DNA of 64,000 bases from Bombyx mori (GCF_030269925.1 NC_085127.1:2301501-2365500); one strand, 5' to 3'. Positions 1-11,673 are shown, counted from the stretch's first letter. The notes: generated by a model from the sequence alone, not told the origin. Program-made: numbers and translations.

Positions 1-187
1 CGTAATGTAACGCTGACACTCCACGATTTGATAAAGATCGTAAGGTATAATATAGCTGCGGCGGTGGGAAGGGTGTTAAATCGAATTATAATGTTCTTTC
101 TCTGTAGAGTCGCACGGAAAATAATTTTTCAAATCCCTTCCGTTTGTCGAGAAATGTTTTACTAGTTTATTTATGGTTACGAGCTGT

Positions 188-425
188 GTTTTATTGCTTA
201 GATGGGTGGACAAGTTCACAGCCCACCTGGTGTTAAGTGCTTACCGGAGCCCATAGACATCTACAACGTAAATTCGCCACTCACCTTGAGATATAAGTTC
301 TAAAATCTCAGTATAGTTACAACGGCTGCCGCACCCTTCAGACCGAAACGCATTATTGCTTCACAGCAGAAATAGGCAGGGCGGTAGTACCTACCCGTGT
401 GGACTCACAAGACGTCCTGCCACCA
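188..425 (-). mobile_element. Bm1 SINE, headless (5'-truncated)
   Basis: On the + strand this reads as the reverse complement of the Bm1 body: it starts with the A-tail complement and the 'attgcttagatggg' end, and finishes at 'gtcctgccacca'. The tRNA-like head is missing. It matches the other Bm1 copies in this window over its whole length with scattered substitutions, so it is an old non-coding retroposon. Confidence 0.9.
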
Positions 426-850
426 CAAGTTGCTTGCTTATGAAATTTATGTAAACAAAAATTTATACTAATTACGGGTGTTTACTGGATTAATATCATA
501 AATAATAAATCTACAGAAATGTAAGTAGACAAATACAAAATAGTTAAATAAGTACCTTTGTATCTTTTGTTCGTGAACCGGTGTTCGTTTTTTTTGTTCA
601 GTTTCTATTGACGAGCTTTAATTGGAACCGGTGCTTTTTATTTTCAAAATTTGAATAACACAACTAACGAGAAAGCGTAACACATAGTTAATTAATATAA
701 ATTATTAATATGAATATTACGAGTAGCTGTTAATGAATAAAAATTATATTTGTGTGTGTAATTATATTAGTTTGTGTTCGAGCAAAGCTGATTTCAATAA
801 CATATTATTTTAATGGGCACCTTAAAATATAAAACAGATTCAGGCAATAG

Positions 851-1003
851 TCTTTTTTCCCACCTAATCGTTGGTAGTCCCTTAGGCTATTTCAAGCTGA
901 GAGAATTGCTAATATTAGCCCTAGCAAGAGCAAGGCTCCGCGGAATCTACCACCAGATCGGGAACGTGACCAACTGAGAAGATCCGGCGAGAAACTCAGT
1001 GGA
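851..1003 (-). mobile_element. BMC1-like LINE 3' end fragment
   Basis: It begins with a T-run (the complement of a poly(A) tail) and carries the segment 'gagaagatccggcgagaaac', which also lies in the 3' UTR of the long jockey-type LINE at 24-29 kb. No coding part is left. Short matching sequence 'caatag' lies on both sides, a weak TSD candidate. Confidence 0.75.
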
Positions 1004-1860
1004 TTAGCCAATAGCGATTATTTACTTTGTGTTTCAGCGGGACGAATACGAGCATACTTATACAATAATAGCATTAAATAAATTCGACAAAAATAGTGTT
1101 TGCATTTTCGTCATCATTTTTCTAGTTGCTTATTCATTATTGGGTCGCGATAATAAGCGTGCGTTTTGAAAAGCAGAACACAAGCTCTGAGTTAACTACT
1201 GATAATTCGAAGAAAACAAGAAATTTTTATCTTCGGTTCTCGCGTGTTCTTAGACATAGCTAAAACCTCTTTTACCATGATTTAATTTCGCGTTTTTTTT
1301 TTCAGGTATTACATTAGTTTCAACATCTTGAATACTTTATACTCTGTGACCACGAAAACTGCGAGGTATGTTGAAACTTTGGTAAATATAATTTAATGAT
1401 TAAAAAAATCCATATGAAACCATAAAATTAGTTTTAATTTGATATCCGACCTGCGAATGTATAATTTAACGAGGAAAAACACATCTATAAGAATGACAGA
1501 GGATATATTTGGAATATCTCATGTTTACGTATCTAAAAGTCTCCGTAAACAAACCGTGACTGTAATGACATTTCACGTCTCCTCTGAAAACACACGGGGG
1601 ACACATTGAGATCTAAGCACGCCCAAAGCAGTGCTAGCTGCCGGCTAATGTACTGTAGTCTTATTTAATTTTCTACCCTGCTATATTGTCTCGGTCATTA
1701 TCATACGAGTTTTGTGATAGGATATTTTTTTTATATCTATAGTTTTTTTATTGCATAGTGGGATGAGCCTGGTAGTGGATTCCGAAGTAAACAGACCCAA
1801 CCATAACATCTCACATTTTTTTAATTATAGGTTACAGTCAGAAGTTATAGTTTAGAACAG
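1004..1860. other. AT-rich stretch without recognised feature
   Basis: I see no convincing ORF, RNA gene or repeat here. There are T-runs and AT-rich low-complexity sequence only. Confidence 0.5.
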
Positions 1861-2066
1861 ACTAGCCGTACTCGCCCGCTTCGCTGGGTATTTAAAATTA
1901 ACATTATTATTAGGGAGTCCAAAACTCATATAAATATTAGCCTATCCATTAAGTACATGTATTTTCTACATGGATACCAAGTTTCAAGTCAATCGGATGC
2001 ATGGTTCAGTAGTTAAAACGGAACATCCGTAAAAACCACTGTAGATTTATATATTAAGTATAGATA
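1861..2066 (+). repeat. Lepidopteran-type interspersed repeat ('ctagccgtactcgcc' start)
   Basis: It opens with a 'ctagc.gt...cgcccgcttcgctggg' motif followed by 'atttaaaattaacattatta'. A second start of the same kind lies near 53,535. It also contains the phrase 'caagtttcaagtcaatcgg', typical of dispersed moth repeats. Non-coding; LINE 3' end or Helitron-like, class not determined. Confidence 0.5.
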
Positions 2067-2400
2067 TGGTGTCGTGCGACGTAAGAAGCTAGTTTTCCTT
2101 ATCCATTCGGAATTTACGAAATACGAACTAGCACGTTGGCATCACGAAACAGCGATATGCAAACGCCGAAATGGCCTAAGAACAAAAACGGACAACATTA
2201 TTCCAATTACGTTACAATCCGCATATACTCGGCCGCGCTCAGCTAAATAATAGAAATGAAAACGTGTTTTTGTTGCCTACACAATACGACTCACGTGCTA
2301 TAAGAGGATAGTTTGGCCTTTGATCCCACCTATACTTTTATTATAAGACTTTTATTCTGTACGATTCGACTTTTTTAATAAATCGAACCGAATGAATTTT

Positions 2401-2630
2401 ACCGGTGGTAGGACGTCTCGTGAGTCTGCACGGGGAGGCACAGCCACCCTGCCTGTTTCTACTGTGAAGCAGTAATGCGTTTCAGTTTGAAGAGCGGGAC
2501 TAAAAACTGAGACTTACAACTCATGTCTCAAGATGGACGGTATCATTAACGTGGTTGTTGTCTATGGGCTCGGGGACCACTTAACACCAGGTGGGCCGTG
2601 AGCTCGTCCACCCATCTTAGCAATAAAAAA
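2401..2630 (+). mobile_element. Bm1 SINE, headless
   Basis: It starts at 'accggtggtaggacg', the same point as most copies in this window, and ends with 'caataaaaaa'. The middle is diverged and has a small deletion around the 'gcagccgttgtaac' block, so this is an older copy. Confidence 0.88.
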
Positions 2631-2765
2631 ATACATTTACACGGCTTTGAAAGGCCGTCCTTACATTTCCGAAGTTTTAAATACTCGTTCATAATGACGA
2701 AGATGTAAAGTTTCAGAACTCTAAGAAGTTTTAGAAGAGAATGTAACTGAAAATAAAAAACAAAA

Positions 2766-3304
2766 TGTGGTGTCGTGGGACACCAGGTAGGAACGAAGTT
2801 CCTTCGGCTAATGTAGAATCGACACAATTTGCAAAAAAAAAAATCGTGCTCAATTTTATGTTGGTTTTCTTGATTTTTCTCTTAAATTTTGCTGATTAGT
2901 TTTTTTTTAAGTACCGGAAAGTATTTAGGAAATTCAGTATTTTAGGAAATAATAAATTACGTAAAATAAAAATAAAATCGTAATTCAAATTATCAATTAA
3001 AATAACAAAATATGTCTCTTTATTTTTGTTTGACAACATAAAATTACATAGAAATAGAAATAATTACAAAATAGAGAGAGAAGGGATGAGAGAACGAAAA
3101 GAAAGAGGGAGAAAGAGAAAGGTATTATACACTACTCGCTTGTGTATACGACTGTCGCGCCTGCGCATGTCTCATTTAACGGTTTTATTCCACGCACTTT
3201 TTTCCACGGATTTTTTCTTACGGTCTTACTATCACATTTTTTTCAGTTCGGTCGCGCAGCAAAATCCCTATCCCCTCCAAGCCTGCCGTAAGGAACTTCG
3301 TTCC
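2766..3304 (+). mobile_element. Hairpin-ended repeat, family A, copy A1 (long type)
   Basis: The left end carries two short hairpins: GGTGTC-gtgg-GACACC and then GGAAC-gaa-GTTCC (2790-2802). The right end finishes in the complementary GGAACTTCGTTCC (3292-3304). Between them are AT-rich DNA, a purine-rich GA block near 3070-3120 and the 'cgcgcctgcgca' motif. The 110-codon ORF inside is not conserved as a protein and I regard it as chance. Copy A2 shares the interior; the shorter copies A3-A5 share only the ends. Confidence 0.7.
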
Positions 3305-3779
3305 ATTAAAGAAGTTTTTATGTCATTTCCACTACGCACTAAATCAATTCTTCAATAGCTGTGTGAGTTAATTTTAAATATCATTCATTGCTTTGGTTTC
3401 TAAAAAGTTACATATTTTATTTATTTATCAGAAACGTTGCTATTTAGTGACACATATATGAATATCATACTTTCATTTGATATTAAATGATTTACGATAA
3501 ATCGTGTCGTATCGCAATATGTAAAAGCAAGCTCGTGTCCTCGGTGATTCGCGTCACGATTGTCAATTTATCCCCATGTATCACAGTATCACTATGTGTT
3601 AGGAATATCATAGGACCGACCACACGTACATATAAAGGGACGCTATTTTCGGACTGTCCAAATTATCTGATCAAAATTCCCGTCAATGGTTCTCAAAGAA
3701 TACAAATACAGTTTGGGAAAATGTATAGTTTGCAATCATTTGTTAGGTCAATGTCAAATACACTTTACAAATACTTTTA

Positions 3780-3890
3780 TTGGTGGTAGGACGTGGGTGG
3801 TGGCATTTACGTCGTAGTTGTCTATGGACTCCGGTAACCACTTAACACCAGACGGGCCGCGAGTTCATTCATTTAAGCAATAAATAAAAA
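3780..3890 (+). mobile_element. Bm1 SINE with large internal deletion
   Basis: 'tggtggtaggacg' is followed directly by 'tgggtggtggcatttacgtc', so about half of the body is missing. The 3' part, including 'cttaacaccagacgggccg' and 'caataaa', is kept. Repeat copy A2 begins just past its A-rich tail. Confidence 0.8.
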
Positions 3891-3901
3891 AATAAAAAAA
3901 G

Positions 3902-4426
3902 ATGTGGTGTCGTGGGACACCAGGTAGGAACGAAATTACTTCGGCTAACGTAGAATCGACACAATTTGCAAAAAAAAATCGTGCTCAATTTTATGTAGGT
4001 TTTCTTGATTTTTCTCTTAAATTTTGCTGATTAGATTTAACTTAAGTACAAGAAAGTATTTAGGAAATTCAGTATTTTAGGAAATAATAAATTACGTAAA
4101 ATAAAAAAAGAAATCGTAATTCAAATTATCAATTAAAATAACAAAATATATCTCTTTATTTTTGTTTCACACCATAAAATTACATAGAAATAGAAATAAT
4201 TACAAAATAGAGAGAGAAGGGATGAGAGAACGGAAAGAAAGAAGGAGAAAGAGAAAGGTATTATACACTACTCGCTTGTGTATACGACTGTCGCGCCTGC
4301 GCACGTCTCATTTAACGGTGTTATTCCACGGACTTTTTCTGACGGTTTTACTATCACATTTTTTTCAGTTCGGTCGCGCAGCAAAATGCCTATCTCCTCC
4401 AAGCCTGCCGTAAGGAACTTCGTTCC
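3902..4426 (+). mobile_element. Hairpin-ended repeat, family A, copy A2 (long type)
   Basis: It is closely similar to copy A1 over its whole length. The left GTG-rich hairpin is intact; the second palindrome is degenerate ('ggaacgaaattac'). The right end is GGAACTTCGTTCC (4414-4426) followed by AAAAA. It abuts the A-rich tail of the preceding Bm1. Confidence 0.7.
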
Positions 4427-4652
4427 AAAAACTCGAATCGAATATCTAAGTTCATATTAATAAAATTCTGAGATACTCTTTGACAGCGGAGAGTAGTTTA
4501 TTACATACCAGAAACTATTAATGATCTAATTCACAATAAGTTATCGGAACTTTATTAACCTGTTACAAGAAGACTGTCAAAGGACTTAATTTAAAATATG
4601 GTCTTATTCATTTGTATTATGAATAGCACTTTAATAGACTTTAATAGACTTG

Positions 4653-4894
4653 ACGTGGTATGGACATGTGATGTGTAGGGAGAAGATGCATGTAACTAGA
4701 AGATGTATGAAAATGGTAGTGCAAGGTAGAGGGGGAAGAGGTCGACCAAAGAAGACATGGATGGAGTGCGTGAATGACGATATGAGAGAGAGAGGAGTGA
4801 GTGTTGAGATGACGGCTGATAGACGGGAATGGAAGAGAAAAATTACCTGTGCCGACCCCACCTAGTGGGATAAGGTGGAGAAAAAGAAAGAGAA
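4653..4894 (+). pseudogene. RTE-type LINE, 3' terminal fragment
   Basis: The frame ending at 4865 encodes the C-terminal end of an RTE-type endonuclease/reverse transcriptase: 'WYGHVM', then 'GRGGRGRPKKTWMECV', then 'DRREWK' before the stop. Only this C-terminal tail (about 70 residues) and a very short A/G-rich 3' end are present, so it cannot act. A perfect 16-bp direct repeat, GACTTTAATAGACTTG, flanks it (4637-4652 and 4895-4910). This proves target-primed insertion of a strongly 5'-truncated copy. Confidence 0.85.
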
Positions 4895-4910
4895 GACTTT
4901 AATAGACTTG

Positions 4911-6640
4911 AATAGTATTTTCATAACCGTAAGAGTATAAGAGACGGATATCTTGAGCACAGAATCAAATATACGAGTAGGTACTATAAGCGGCAAAATT
5001 AAAAATAAACGTTATTACAATAATTAGCTTGGATGAACAAGTGCTATGAATTTTTAAGCGTAGAATTAACAGCATTTCCTCAAATATCACATGTACTGCT
5101 GTAGCACTCTGAAGAGTAAGGAGTAGGAAGTACTTATGACATACACCGCCCACAATAGGACGGAATGTGAATTTCTCTGTCAATTTATATTCTGTCATCT
5201 TCACACAAAGCTTACCAGGTACAGCGTTTACATTCTTCCTCCGTATTCCCAGCCATCGTCTAAGGACGCACATATTTTACTCAAATTCCTATGTAAATAA
5301 TTCAGCTATAAATTCATCATACAGGAATCGCAATCGAATAATGAAAAGAGTTTGACTAGAGAACATTTTGAGGAACCACAAAACAGAGCTATGTATCATA
5401 GCAGTATTGAGAGCACATAATCAGATATATATTTCGAATATTTAAACTAGTTATTTGAAATACGCATGTGTCGAGGCCGAGATTGGAGGCCCGAGCCAAG
5501 GATTCCTTGTTTAGTTGTAACAAGAATGTTCTGGACTTTGTATCAAAAGGAACTGGCCAGATTCCAATTGTTTTATCGGAACGTTAAATTTTGAATGCTA
5601 GTGGAAACTGTGAACTTTAGTTATCTCGTACCGAATGTAATGCCTTGCAATGATAATGTTGTATCTAGTTTACGGTACTGTAGGGTGCAGTGTGAGTTTG
5701 TTATTTAAAGATTATGTTGCTTAAAATGTTTATTGCTAAAATATTAAGTAAATCAAAGAAATGTTAATGTTATGAAAGCACCCGGGTGACGCGGTTATTG
5801 ATAGTGCACTAACGATTTGTGGGAATAAAGTTAACGCGTCACGCGAATTATGCTGACAAAGGTGTTCGGGAATATATCACTTGAACAGGTACTATGTATT
5901 TATGAGAAGTCTTAAATGCGTTTTTAGCGAACATCTAACGGATTATAATTGAATACGTGAATTAATTACGACATTAACGAACTTCGGAAAGTTCGTAACG
6001 TTATGTGTAAAGCCGGTACTGTGGTTTCTCGAATTTAATTTACATAAACGTGAGATTGGAATCGAGTTGCATGTTACCAACGGGTAATATGAGAAGCGCG
6101 TAATTTTATCTGTGGCTTGACCAGTATCATATTTCAAGATTCCGCCGTCTCTTCAATGCTGAAAAGTCACTATGTTTCAACATTGGCTACTTACAGCTTA
6201 TTTAAGAATTTTAATTCTACCGTCATCTGATCAATCTGTAGTAAAGTATTTTTATTGATTGACGTGTGGCGAACAAACATTTTAAAAGGGGTAACTTGAG
6301 CACGGAGTTCTGCTTACTGCCGATTTTCGGAGGGATAAAAATATAAGTAGAAATTCTGATTCTTTAAAAATGAAAAAGTGATTACTGCTCTGTTTTATTG
6401 CTTTTGTGTTGCTAAGCTTCCCATGTTAAAAATAAGTACGTAATAAGTCCCAGAGTTCGCTTCGTAGCACTATGACATTGTAAAACTTTGTAAGATATAG
6501 CAGAACCAAATACCAGATTAGGGTAATTTTTTTAAATAATTGCTTTGTTTCATTTCCGAAATATAAAATTTAAATTTTAGTATTAATGTTTATAATAATG
6601 CAATGCAAATCATAAAATAAAAAATAGATGAAGTAAAAGA
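4911..6640. other. Stretch without recognised gene or repeat
   Basis: Only short chance ORFs (102 codons or fewer) with no recognisable motif. Base composition is AT-rich and ordinary. I see no RNA gene. Confidence 0.5.
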
Positions 6641-6699
6641 GTCACCAAAAGAAGAAACAGAAAAAGACCCTCCCCTTATGGCGCGTTGCAATGGCTATA

Positions 6700-6800
6700 C
6701 TACTGGAGATATAACCCAAGGAAATTTGACATCAGGTACAGGGCCAGAAGACATGCGGCGCTTGCATGCTTAATGTAGGAAGAAGAAGAAGATTTATATC
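6700..6800 (+). repeat. Possible degraded RTE-type tail
   Basis: A 'ggccagaagacatgcggcg...' phrase is followed by a (GAA)n run near 6779-6792, like the tails of RTE-type remnants elsewhere in the window. Coding similarity is too weak to be sure. Confidence 0.3.
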
Positions 6801-6856
6801 ACGATGGTCTGTTGTTAAAATATTAGTAGTATATTCGTAGTATTATAAGTATATTA

Positions 6857-7054
6857 CCCACAGACACAGCCCACTGAGTTTCTCGCCTGATCTTCTCAGT
6901 GGGTTACGTTTCCGAACCGGTGGTAGATTCTGCGAAACACTGCTCTTTCTAGGGCCAGTGCTAGCAACACCTCCGGTTTGAGCCCCGAGAGCTCAGCTAC
7001 ACGCTAGCGTAACGCTGATATAGCCTCTCAAGTCTATCAGCATAGGTAGGACAA
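6857..7054 (+). mobile_element. BMC1-like LINE 3' end, solo
   Basis: It carries 'cagcccactgagtttctcgc' and 'tagattctgcgaa', both part of the 3' UTR of the long LINE at 24-29 kb. It is flanked by a 10-bp direct repeat AAGTATATTA (6847-6856 and 7055-7064). It is therefore a separate insertion of only the 3' UTR, about 200 bp. Confidence 0.82.
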
Positions 7055-7083
7055 AAGTATATTATTTTAATATTACTATTATT

Positions 7084-8293
7084 AGTAAAGTTCCCCAAGG
7101 TGGTGTTCTTTCTCCTCTTCTGTTTTCTGTGTTTATAAACTCTGTCACTAGGCTTATATCTTCCAAATTCCACCTCTACGCAGACGATCTCCAGCTATAT
7201 CGCCACTTCTCGGAGCCTGAAGTTGAATCGGCTATTGCTGCGATGAACAGTGATCTGAAGTCTATCAGTGAATGGGCAAAAGCCTACGGTCTGCACATTA
7301 ATCCGGGAAAATCACAGGCTATCATTATAGGGGGTAAACAATTGCGCAGTAGACTCAGCGATCCTATACTCCCCCCAATTTATTTGGATGGGACTCAAAT
7401 AACTCTAACCGATTCAGTTAAAAACCTGGGTGTTATTGTAGATCGACATCTTTCGTGGAGTTCTCACGTTGCTGAGATTAGTAGGAAGGTGCACTTTGCC
7501 TTGCACTCGTTGAGATGTCTGCAGGGCTTCTTACCTCAGCATACAAAAATACCTCTCGTCCAAGCTCTCATTCTACCCATAATTGATTACGCCGATCCTG
7601 CTACTTGGATGCCACTGAGGAGCTCTCAAACAAGCTTGAGAGGATGCAAAATCTATGTATCCGTTTTATATACAATCTCAGAAAATTCGATCATGTTTCT
7701 CATTTTCGCAAAGAACTTAAATGGCTCCCTATACGCCTTCGTAGGAATACTCGAATATTATGTCTCCTATTCAATATCCTACATAAGCCCACTTCTCCCT
7801 TATATTTACGTGAGCGATTCTCTTTCATTCGTTCTCCTGATGCTCCCTGCAGGTCCAACCAACGTTCTGTTTTGTTATTCCCTTCCCACAAAACCAATTT
7901 TTATTCTCACTCCTTTACTGTGCACGCGGTCAGACTGTGGAATTCGTTGCCGTTGTTTCCGTTTTTAAATACAAGGTCAAACAATTTTATCTATCATCAA
8001 CCGAATGATCATGGTTCTATACTCTTCGCATATACGAGTGTTACTGTGTTACTTATAATATTTGCTATGTGTATGTGCTATAATTCTCATGTTGTATTTG
8101 TTATTTTAGTTATGTGTTCTACACACACTTATCACTTTTTATTAATATTCTCATTATCCTCTCGCAGGTCTGCTGGAAGAGATTTCTCAAAGAAATAAGC
8201 AGTGCCTTTGTACATAATTTTCCTATTACTCTGTACTGTGTCTTGTTTTCTGTGTGTACATAAATGAATAAATAAATAAATAAATAAATAAAT
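7084..8293 (+). pseudogene. CR1-like LINE, 5'-truncated reverse transcriptase remnant
   Basis: The open frame starts inside reverse transcriptase motif B ('VPQGGVLSPLLF', about 7090) and has the catalytic 'YADDLQLY' near 7176-7200, then 'NLGVIVDRHLSWSSHV'. Around 7600 the reading continues in another frame ('LERMQNLCIRFIYNLRKFDHV', later 'VRLWNSLP') up to 8198, so the copy carries a frameshift. The 3' end has the 'gctggaagagatttc' motif and an (AATA)n tail at 8264-8293. The endonuclease and first RT blocks are absent. Dead retrotransposon, not a host gene. Confidence 0.88.
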
Positions 8294-8596
8294 TTTTAGT
8301 AGCAGCAAATTATATCATTGTATGTAATGATTTATTATGTCTAGTATTTTATGGCTGTTTTTCAAAATTTACTTGTGTTGTTGTGTTCTTAAATACAATA
8401 GAGTTCAATTTCGTCTCAAGGTGAGTGCTGGGGAATTGAAGTCGTGAAGTCTCCGACGATACCAGGACCTTTCGAGGTTGGATATGACAGTAAAGACTAG
8501 TTGAATTGGGCGTATTACACTTACATGTCACTCACAGAGTAAGTTACATTTAAAATCAAATCGAATATAAATATTTAGTTGCACTTATAAGCACAA

Positions 8597-9133
8597 TGAG
8601 ATGACGCAGATGAGCAACGTTTGGAAAGATCGTAATATTTCGAATAGGGCCGAAATACATCTTGTGCGGTCATTGGTCTTTCCAATCGCTCTCTATGGAC
8701 CAGAAACATGGACCATAAAAGCAGCTGACTGAAACAGAGTTGATGCTTTTGAAATATGGTGTTGGCACCGCCTATTAAAGATTCCATGGACAGCCCACCG
8801 CACGAACATCTCGGTCCTACAACAGCTTAAAATGGAGAACGCTCAACGCCTGTCTACCACCTGTCTGCAACGCATAATGCGCTACTTTGGCCACGTTGCC
8901 CGCAGAGGTGTAGACAACTTGGAACGTCTGATGGTCACTGGAAAAGTAGAAGGAAAACGTCCTAGAAGGCCGGAGCCCGAAACATTGATCCGACCAGATC
9001 TCCGAGCAAACCAGCGGACCACTTAGCGCTGCACTACACCAACTGACCGGAACCGATGGAGACTGGTAGTCGACAAGCTGAAACGGAGTCACGATCCTCA
9101 GCAATGAGGGAGCGATGGAGAAGAAGAAGAAGA
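8597..9133 (+). pseudogene. RTE-type LINE C-terminal fragment
   Basis: Broken frames encode the tail of an RTE-type protein: 'AFEMWCWHRLLKIPWTAHRTN', then 'RIMRYFGHVARRGVDNLERLM' and 'GKVEGKRPRR'. There is an in-frame stop after 'TIKAAD' and at least one shift after 9000. It ends in a (GAA)n tail. A 10-bp direct repeat ATAAGCACAA flanks it (8587-8596 and 9134-9143). Confidence 0.85.
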
Positions 9134-9486
9134 ATAAGCACAAGCGAAACGATTGAGAGTCTCAATCGCCTCAATCGTTTATGAGCCACGTTCGAGAGCC
9201 TCAATCGTTATGCCTAATTATTTTTACTCAATCGAGAACGCATAGTACCGTTTCGGTCAGCGATTGTGTTTAAATAATGAATGTACCGGAGTCGAGTCTC
9301 GACTTTATGTCGTTAAAGCCTCTCGTATGTGCTGGCGTGACATGTCGCACACATGAATTATGTCGCGTGTAACGAATAACGTATTGTTGTGTGTTGATGT
9401 GTTTCGGGCGTATGCTAGTGTTTATAAGATTATAAAATTGTGAAAGTTTGTAAGAATGTACTTATGGATGTATGTTTGTTTTTTTG

Positions 9487-9925
9487 TTTTTTTATTGCTT
9501 AGATGGATGGACGAGCTCACAGCCCACCTGGTGTTAAGTGGTTACTGGAGCCCATAGACATCTACGACGCGAATACGTCACCCCCCTTGAGATATAAGTT
9601 CTAAGGTCTCAAGTATAGTTACAACGGCTGCCGCACCCTTCAAACCGAAACGCATTACTGCTTCACGGCAGAAATAGGCGGGGTGGTGGTACCTATCCGT
9701 CCAGACTCACAAGAGGTCCTACCACCAGTAATTACGCCAATTATAATTTTGCGGGTTTGATTTTTATTACACGATGTTATTCCTTCACCGTGGAAGTCAA
9801 TCGTGAACATATGTTAAGTACGTATTTCATTAGAAAAATTGGTACCCGCCTGCGGGATTCGAACATCGGTGCATCGCTAGGACACAAATGCACCGGACGT
9901 CCTATCCTTTAGGCCACGACGACTT
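9487..9925 (-). mobile_element. Bm1 SINE, full length with tRNA-like head
   Basis: On the minus strand the head reads 'gtcgtggcctaaaggatagg' with a B-box 'gttcgaatcccgcagg', which together form an RNA polymerase III-type internal promoter. A linker 'aaatacgtacttaacata' region, the common Bm1 body and an A-rich tail follow. Length is about 440 bp, as expected for a complete Bm1. Non-coding. Confidence 0.93.
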
Positions 9926-10410
9926 CATAAAATTTCATTATCATTATCATTCCACATTATCATTTTTAATAAAAATAAGAATATAAATTCAAATAAGACA
10001 CGACTTAAAGGTCTTAGTTACCAGGTCATAAAATCCTTTAAAAAAATAATTCATATTTAACTATACGTTTCAGTTCAAACTTTGATCAGCAATCGTATCT
10101 CAACTGCTGAGTTATTTCCGATTATTCTACTCATCAAATGAGGTCGTTAGCTACATTTTAAGATACACGAGAAGGCCGACGCTGTAATTACATTGACACA
10201 AAACGCCGGCTTCGAAACGCTGAAAGGAAAGCGGAAGTGACGGTCGGTTCCTTCCGGCGCGCGTAGTTTACAAGTCATGTAGCAGTAATTTGCTTTCTTA
10301 TTTCGTTATTGTTGCCGAGAAAGTAATTGTCTAATAATGTGGTCCAATGTTTGTCAAATGTTCGAAGGCTTAAATTTACGGCATATAAAAGTCGTCCTTG
10401 TATAAAAGTT
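9926..10410. other. Spacer between two full-length Bm1 copies
   Basis: No gene or repeat recognised. The stretch near 10,200-10,270 is somewhat GC-richer but has no ORF of note. Confidence 0.45.
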
Positions 10411-10836
10411 GAAGTCGTCGTGGCCTTAATGATAAGAGGTCCGGTGCATTAGATCTAGCGATGCACTGGTGTTCGAGTCCCGCAGGCGGGTACCAATTTC
10501 TCTAATGAAATACGTACTTAACAAATGTTCACGATTGACTTCCACGGTGAAGGAATTATAAAAAACCTGCAAAATTATAATTTCCGTAATTACTGGTGGT
10601 AGGACGTCTTGTGTATCCGCATGGGTAGGTACCACCACCCTGCCTATTTCTGCCGTGAAGCAGTAATGCGTTTCGGTTTGAAGGGTGGGGCAGCCGTTGT
10701 AACTATACTTGAGACGTTAGAACTTATATCTCAAGATGGGTGGCGCATTTACGTTGTAGATGTCTATGGGCTCCAGTAACCAGTTAACACCAGGTGGGCT
10801 GTGAGCTCGTCCACGCATCTAAGCAATAAAAAAAAA
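10411..10836 (+). mobile_element. Bm1 SINE, full length with tRNA-like head
   Basis: Head with 'cgtcgtggcc', B-box 'gttcgagtcccgcaggc' (near 10,470), then the body from 'attactggtggtaggacg' and tail 'caataaaaaaaaa'. It lies in inverted orientation to the copy at 9.5-9.9 kb, so the two could form an about 430-bp inverted repeat. Confidence 0.93.
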
Positions 10837-11218
10837 TTGGGTTCCCCCGATAGTAAAAATCCTTGCGGAGAATTTGGTGACACAAGTTATCGATTGGGGC
10901 TAAGTGTGGCCTATTTCGAAAATAGTGTATAGTTTCTAACTTTAGGTCTGGACTCTAGAGGGTACTTAATTTTAGATCTTCTGATGTTAAAACGGTTTGT
11001 ATTGCAATATTTGCCTAACAATGTTGTGTAACAATGGCAAATAATAACCGATCAGTTTTAGTTGTTACTGTGAGAGTATTGCCATCTCAATTAGGCGTAT
11101 TCCACGAGATAAATCTGATGTAACCCATGCACGAAATTTTAAAGAACCCATAATGAATCATGTCATTTCATAGCCTTTGAACAGTTACTGACATTGTGAT
11201 GAGAAGATACTGAGGCTA

Positions 11219-11337
11219 ACTTTTTTTTTTATTGCCTTTGTAGGCAGACGGGCACACGGCCCACCTGATGGTGAGTTGTTACCGTCGCCCATGGACTCTA
11301 GCAATGCCAGGGGCAGAGCCAAGCCGCTGCCTACCGC
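11219..11337 (-). mobile_element. LINE 3' tail (family sharing Bm1's end)
   Basis: On the minus strand this is the 3' tail: 'ggtaggcagcggcttggctc', '...gcccctggcattgct', 'ggcgacggtaacaactcacc', 'caataaaaaa'. The same tail recurs at 11.5, 14.9, 16.7, 34.7 and 49.2 kb. Confidence 0.75.
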
Positions 11338-11430
11338 TTGGGTGGTGCATTTACGTTGTAGATGTCTATGGGCCATTAACCACTTAGCACCAGGTGGGCT
11401 GTGAGCTCGTCCACCCGTCTAAGAAATTAC
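11338..11430 (+). mobile_element. Bm1 SINE 3' fragment
   Basis: Only the last about 90 bp of Bm1 are present, from 'gggtggtgcatttacgttg' to 'gtctaagaaat'. It sits directly against the preceding LINE tail in opposite orientation, a composite junction. Confidence 0.8.
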
Positions 11431-11517
11431 ATCTGGACAAAGTTTGTAGGTGTTTGAGATTGAAGTGCAAAACAGTCTAGATAGTTTACGTAACGAGCAG
11501 TAGCGAAATTCAAAACA

Positions 11518-11670
11518 TTCATTGACATATCCTTCTTCAAACGAGGCTTGTGGAGAGTACTAAACGGTAGGCAGCGGCTTGGCTCTGTCCCTGGCATTGC
11601 TGAAGTCCATGGGCGACGGTAACCACTCACCATCAGGTGGGCCGTTTGCTCTTACAAGGTCAATAAAAAA
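11518..11670 (+). mobile_element. LINE 3' end (family sharing Bm1's end)
   Basis: It starts in the C-terminal codons ('SFFKRGLWRVLNGRQRLGS'-like) and continues through 'ggcgacggtaaccactcacc' and 'ggtcaataaaaaaaaa'. The family A repeat A3 begins immediately after this A-run. Confidence 0.75.
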
Positions 11671-11673
11671 AAA

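Noticed and set aside
3026..3358. 110-codon ORF, with a similar 83-codon ORF at 4,162-4,413
   Set aside because: They resemble each other only because both lie in the same position of two copies of hairpin-ended repeat A. The ends differ and there is no protein motif.
10465..10495. tRNA gene in the Bm1 heads
   Set aside because: A- and B-box-like sequences are present, but they continue into the SINE body and no complete cloverleaf with its own terminator is seen.
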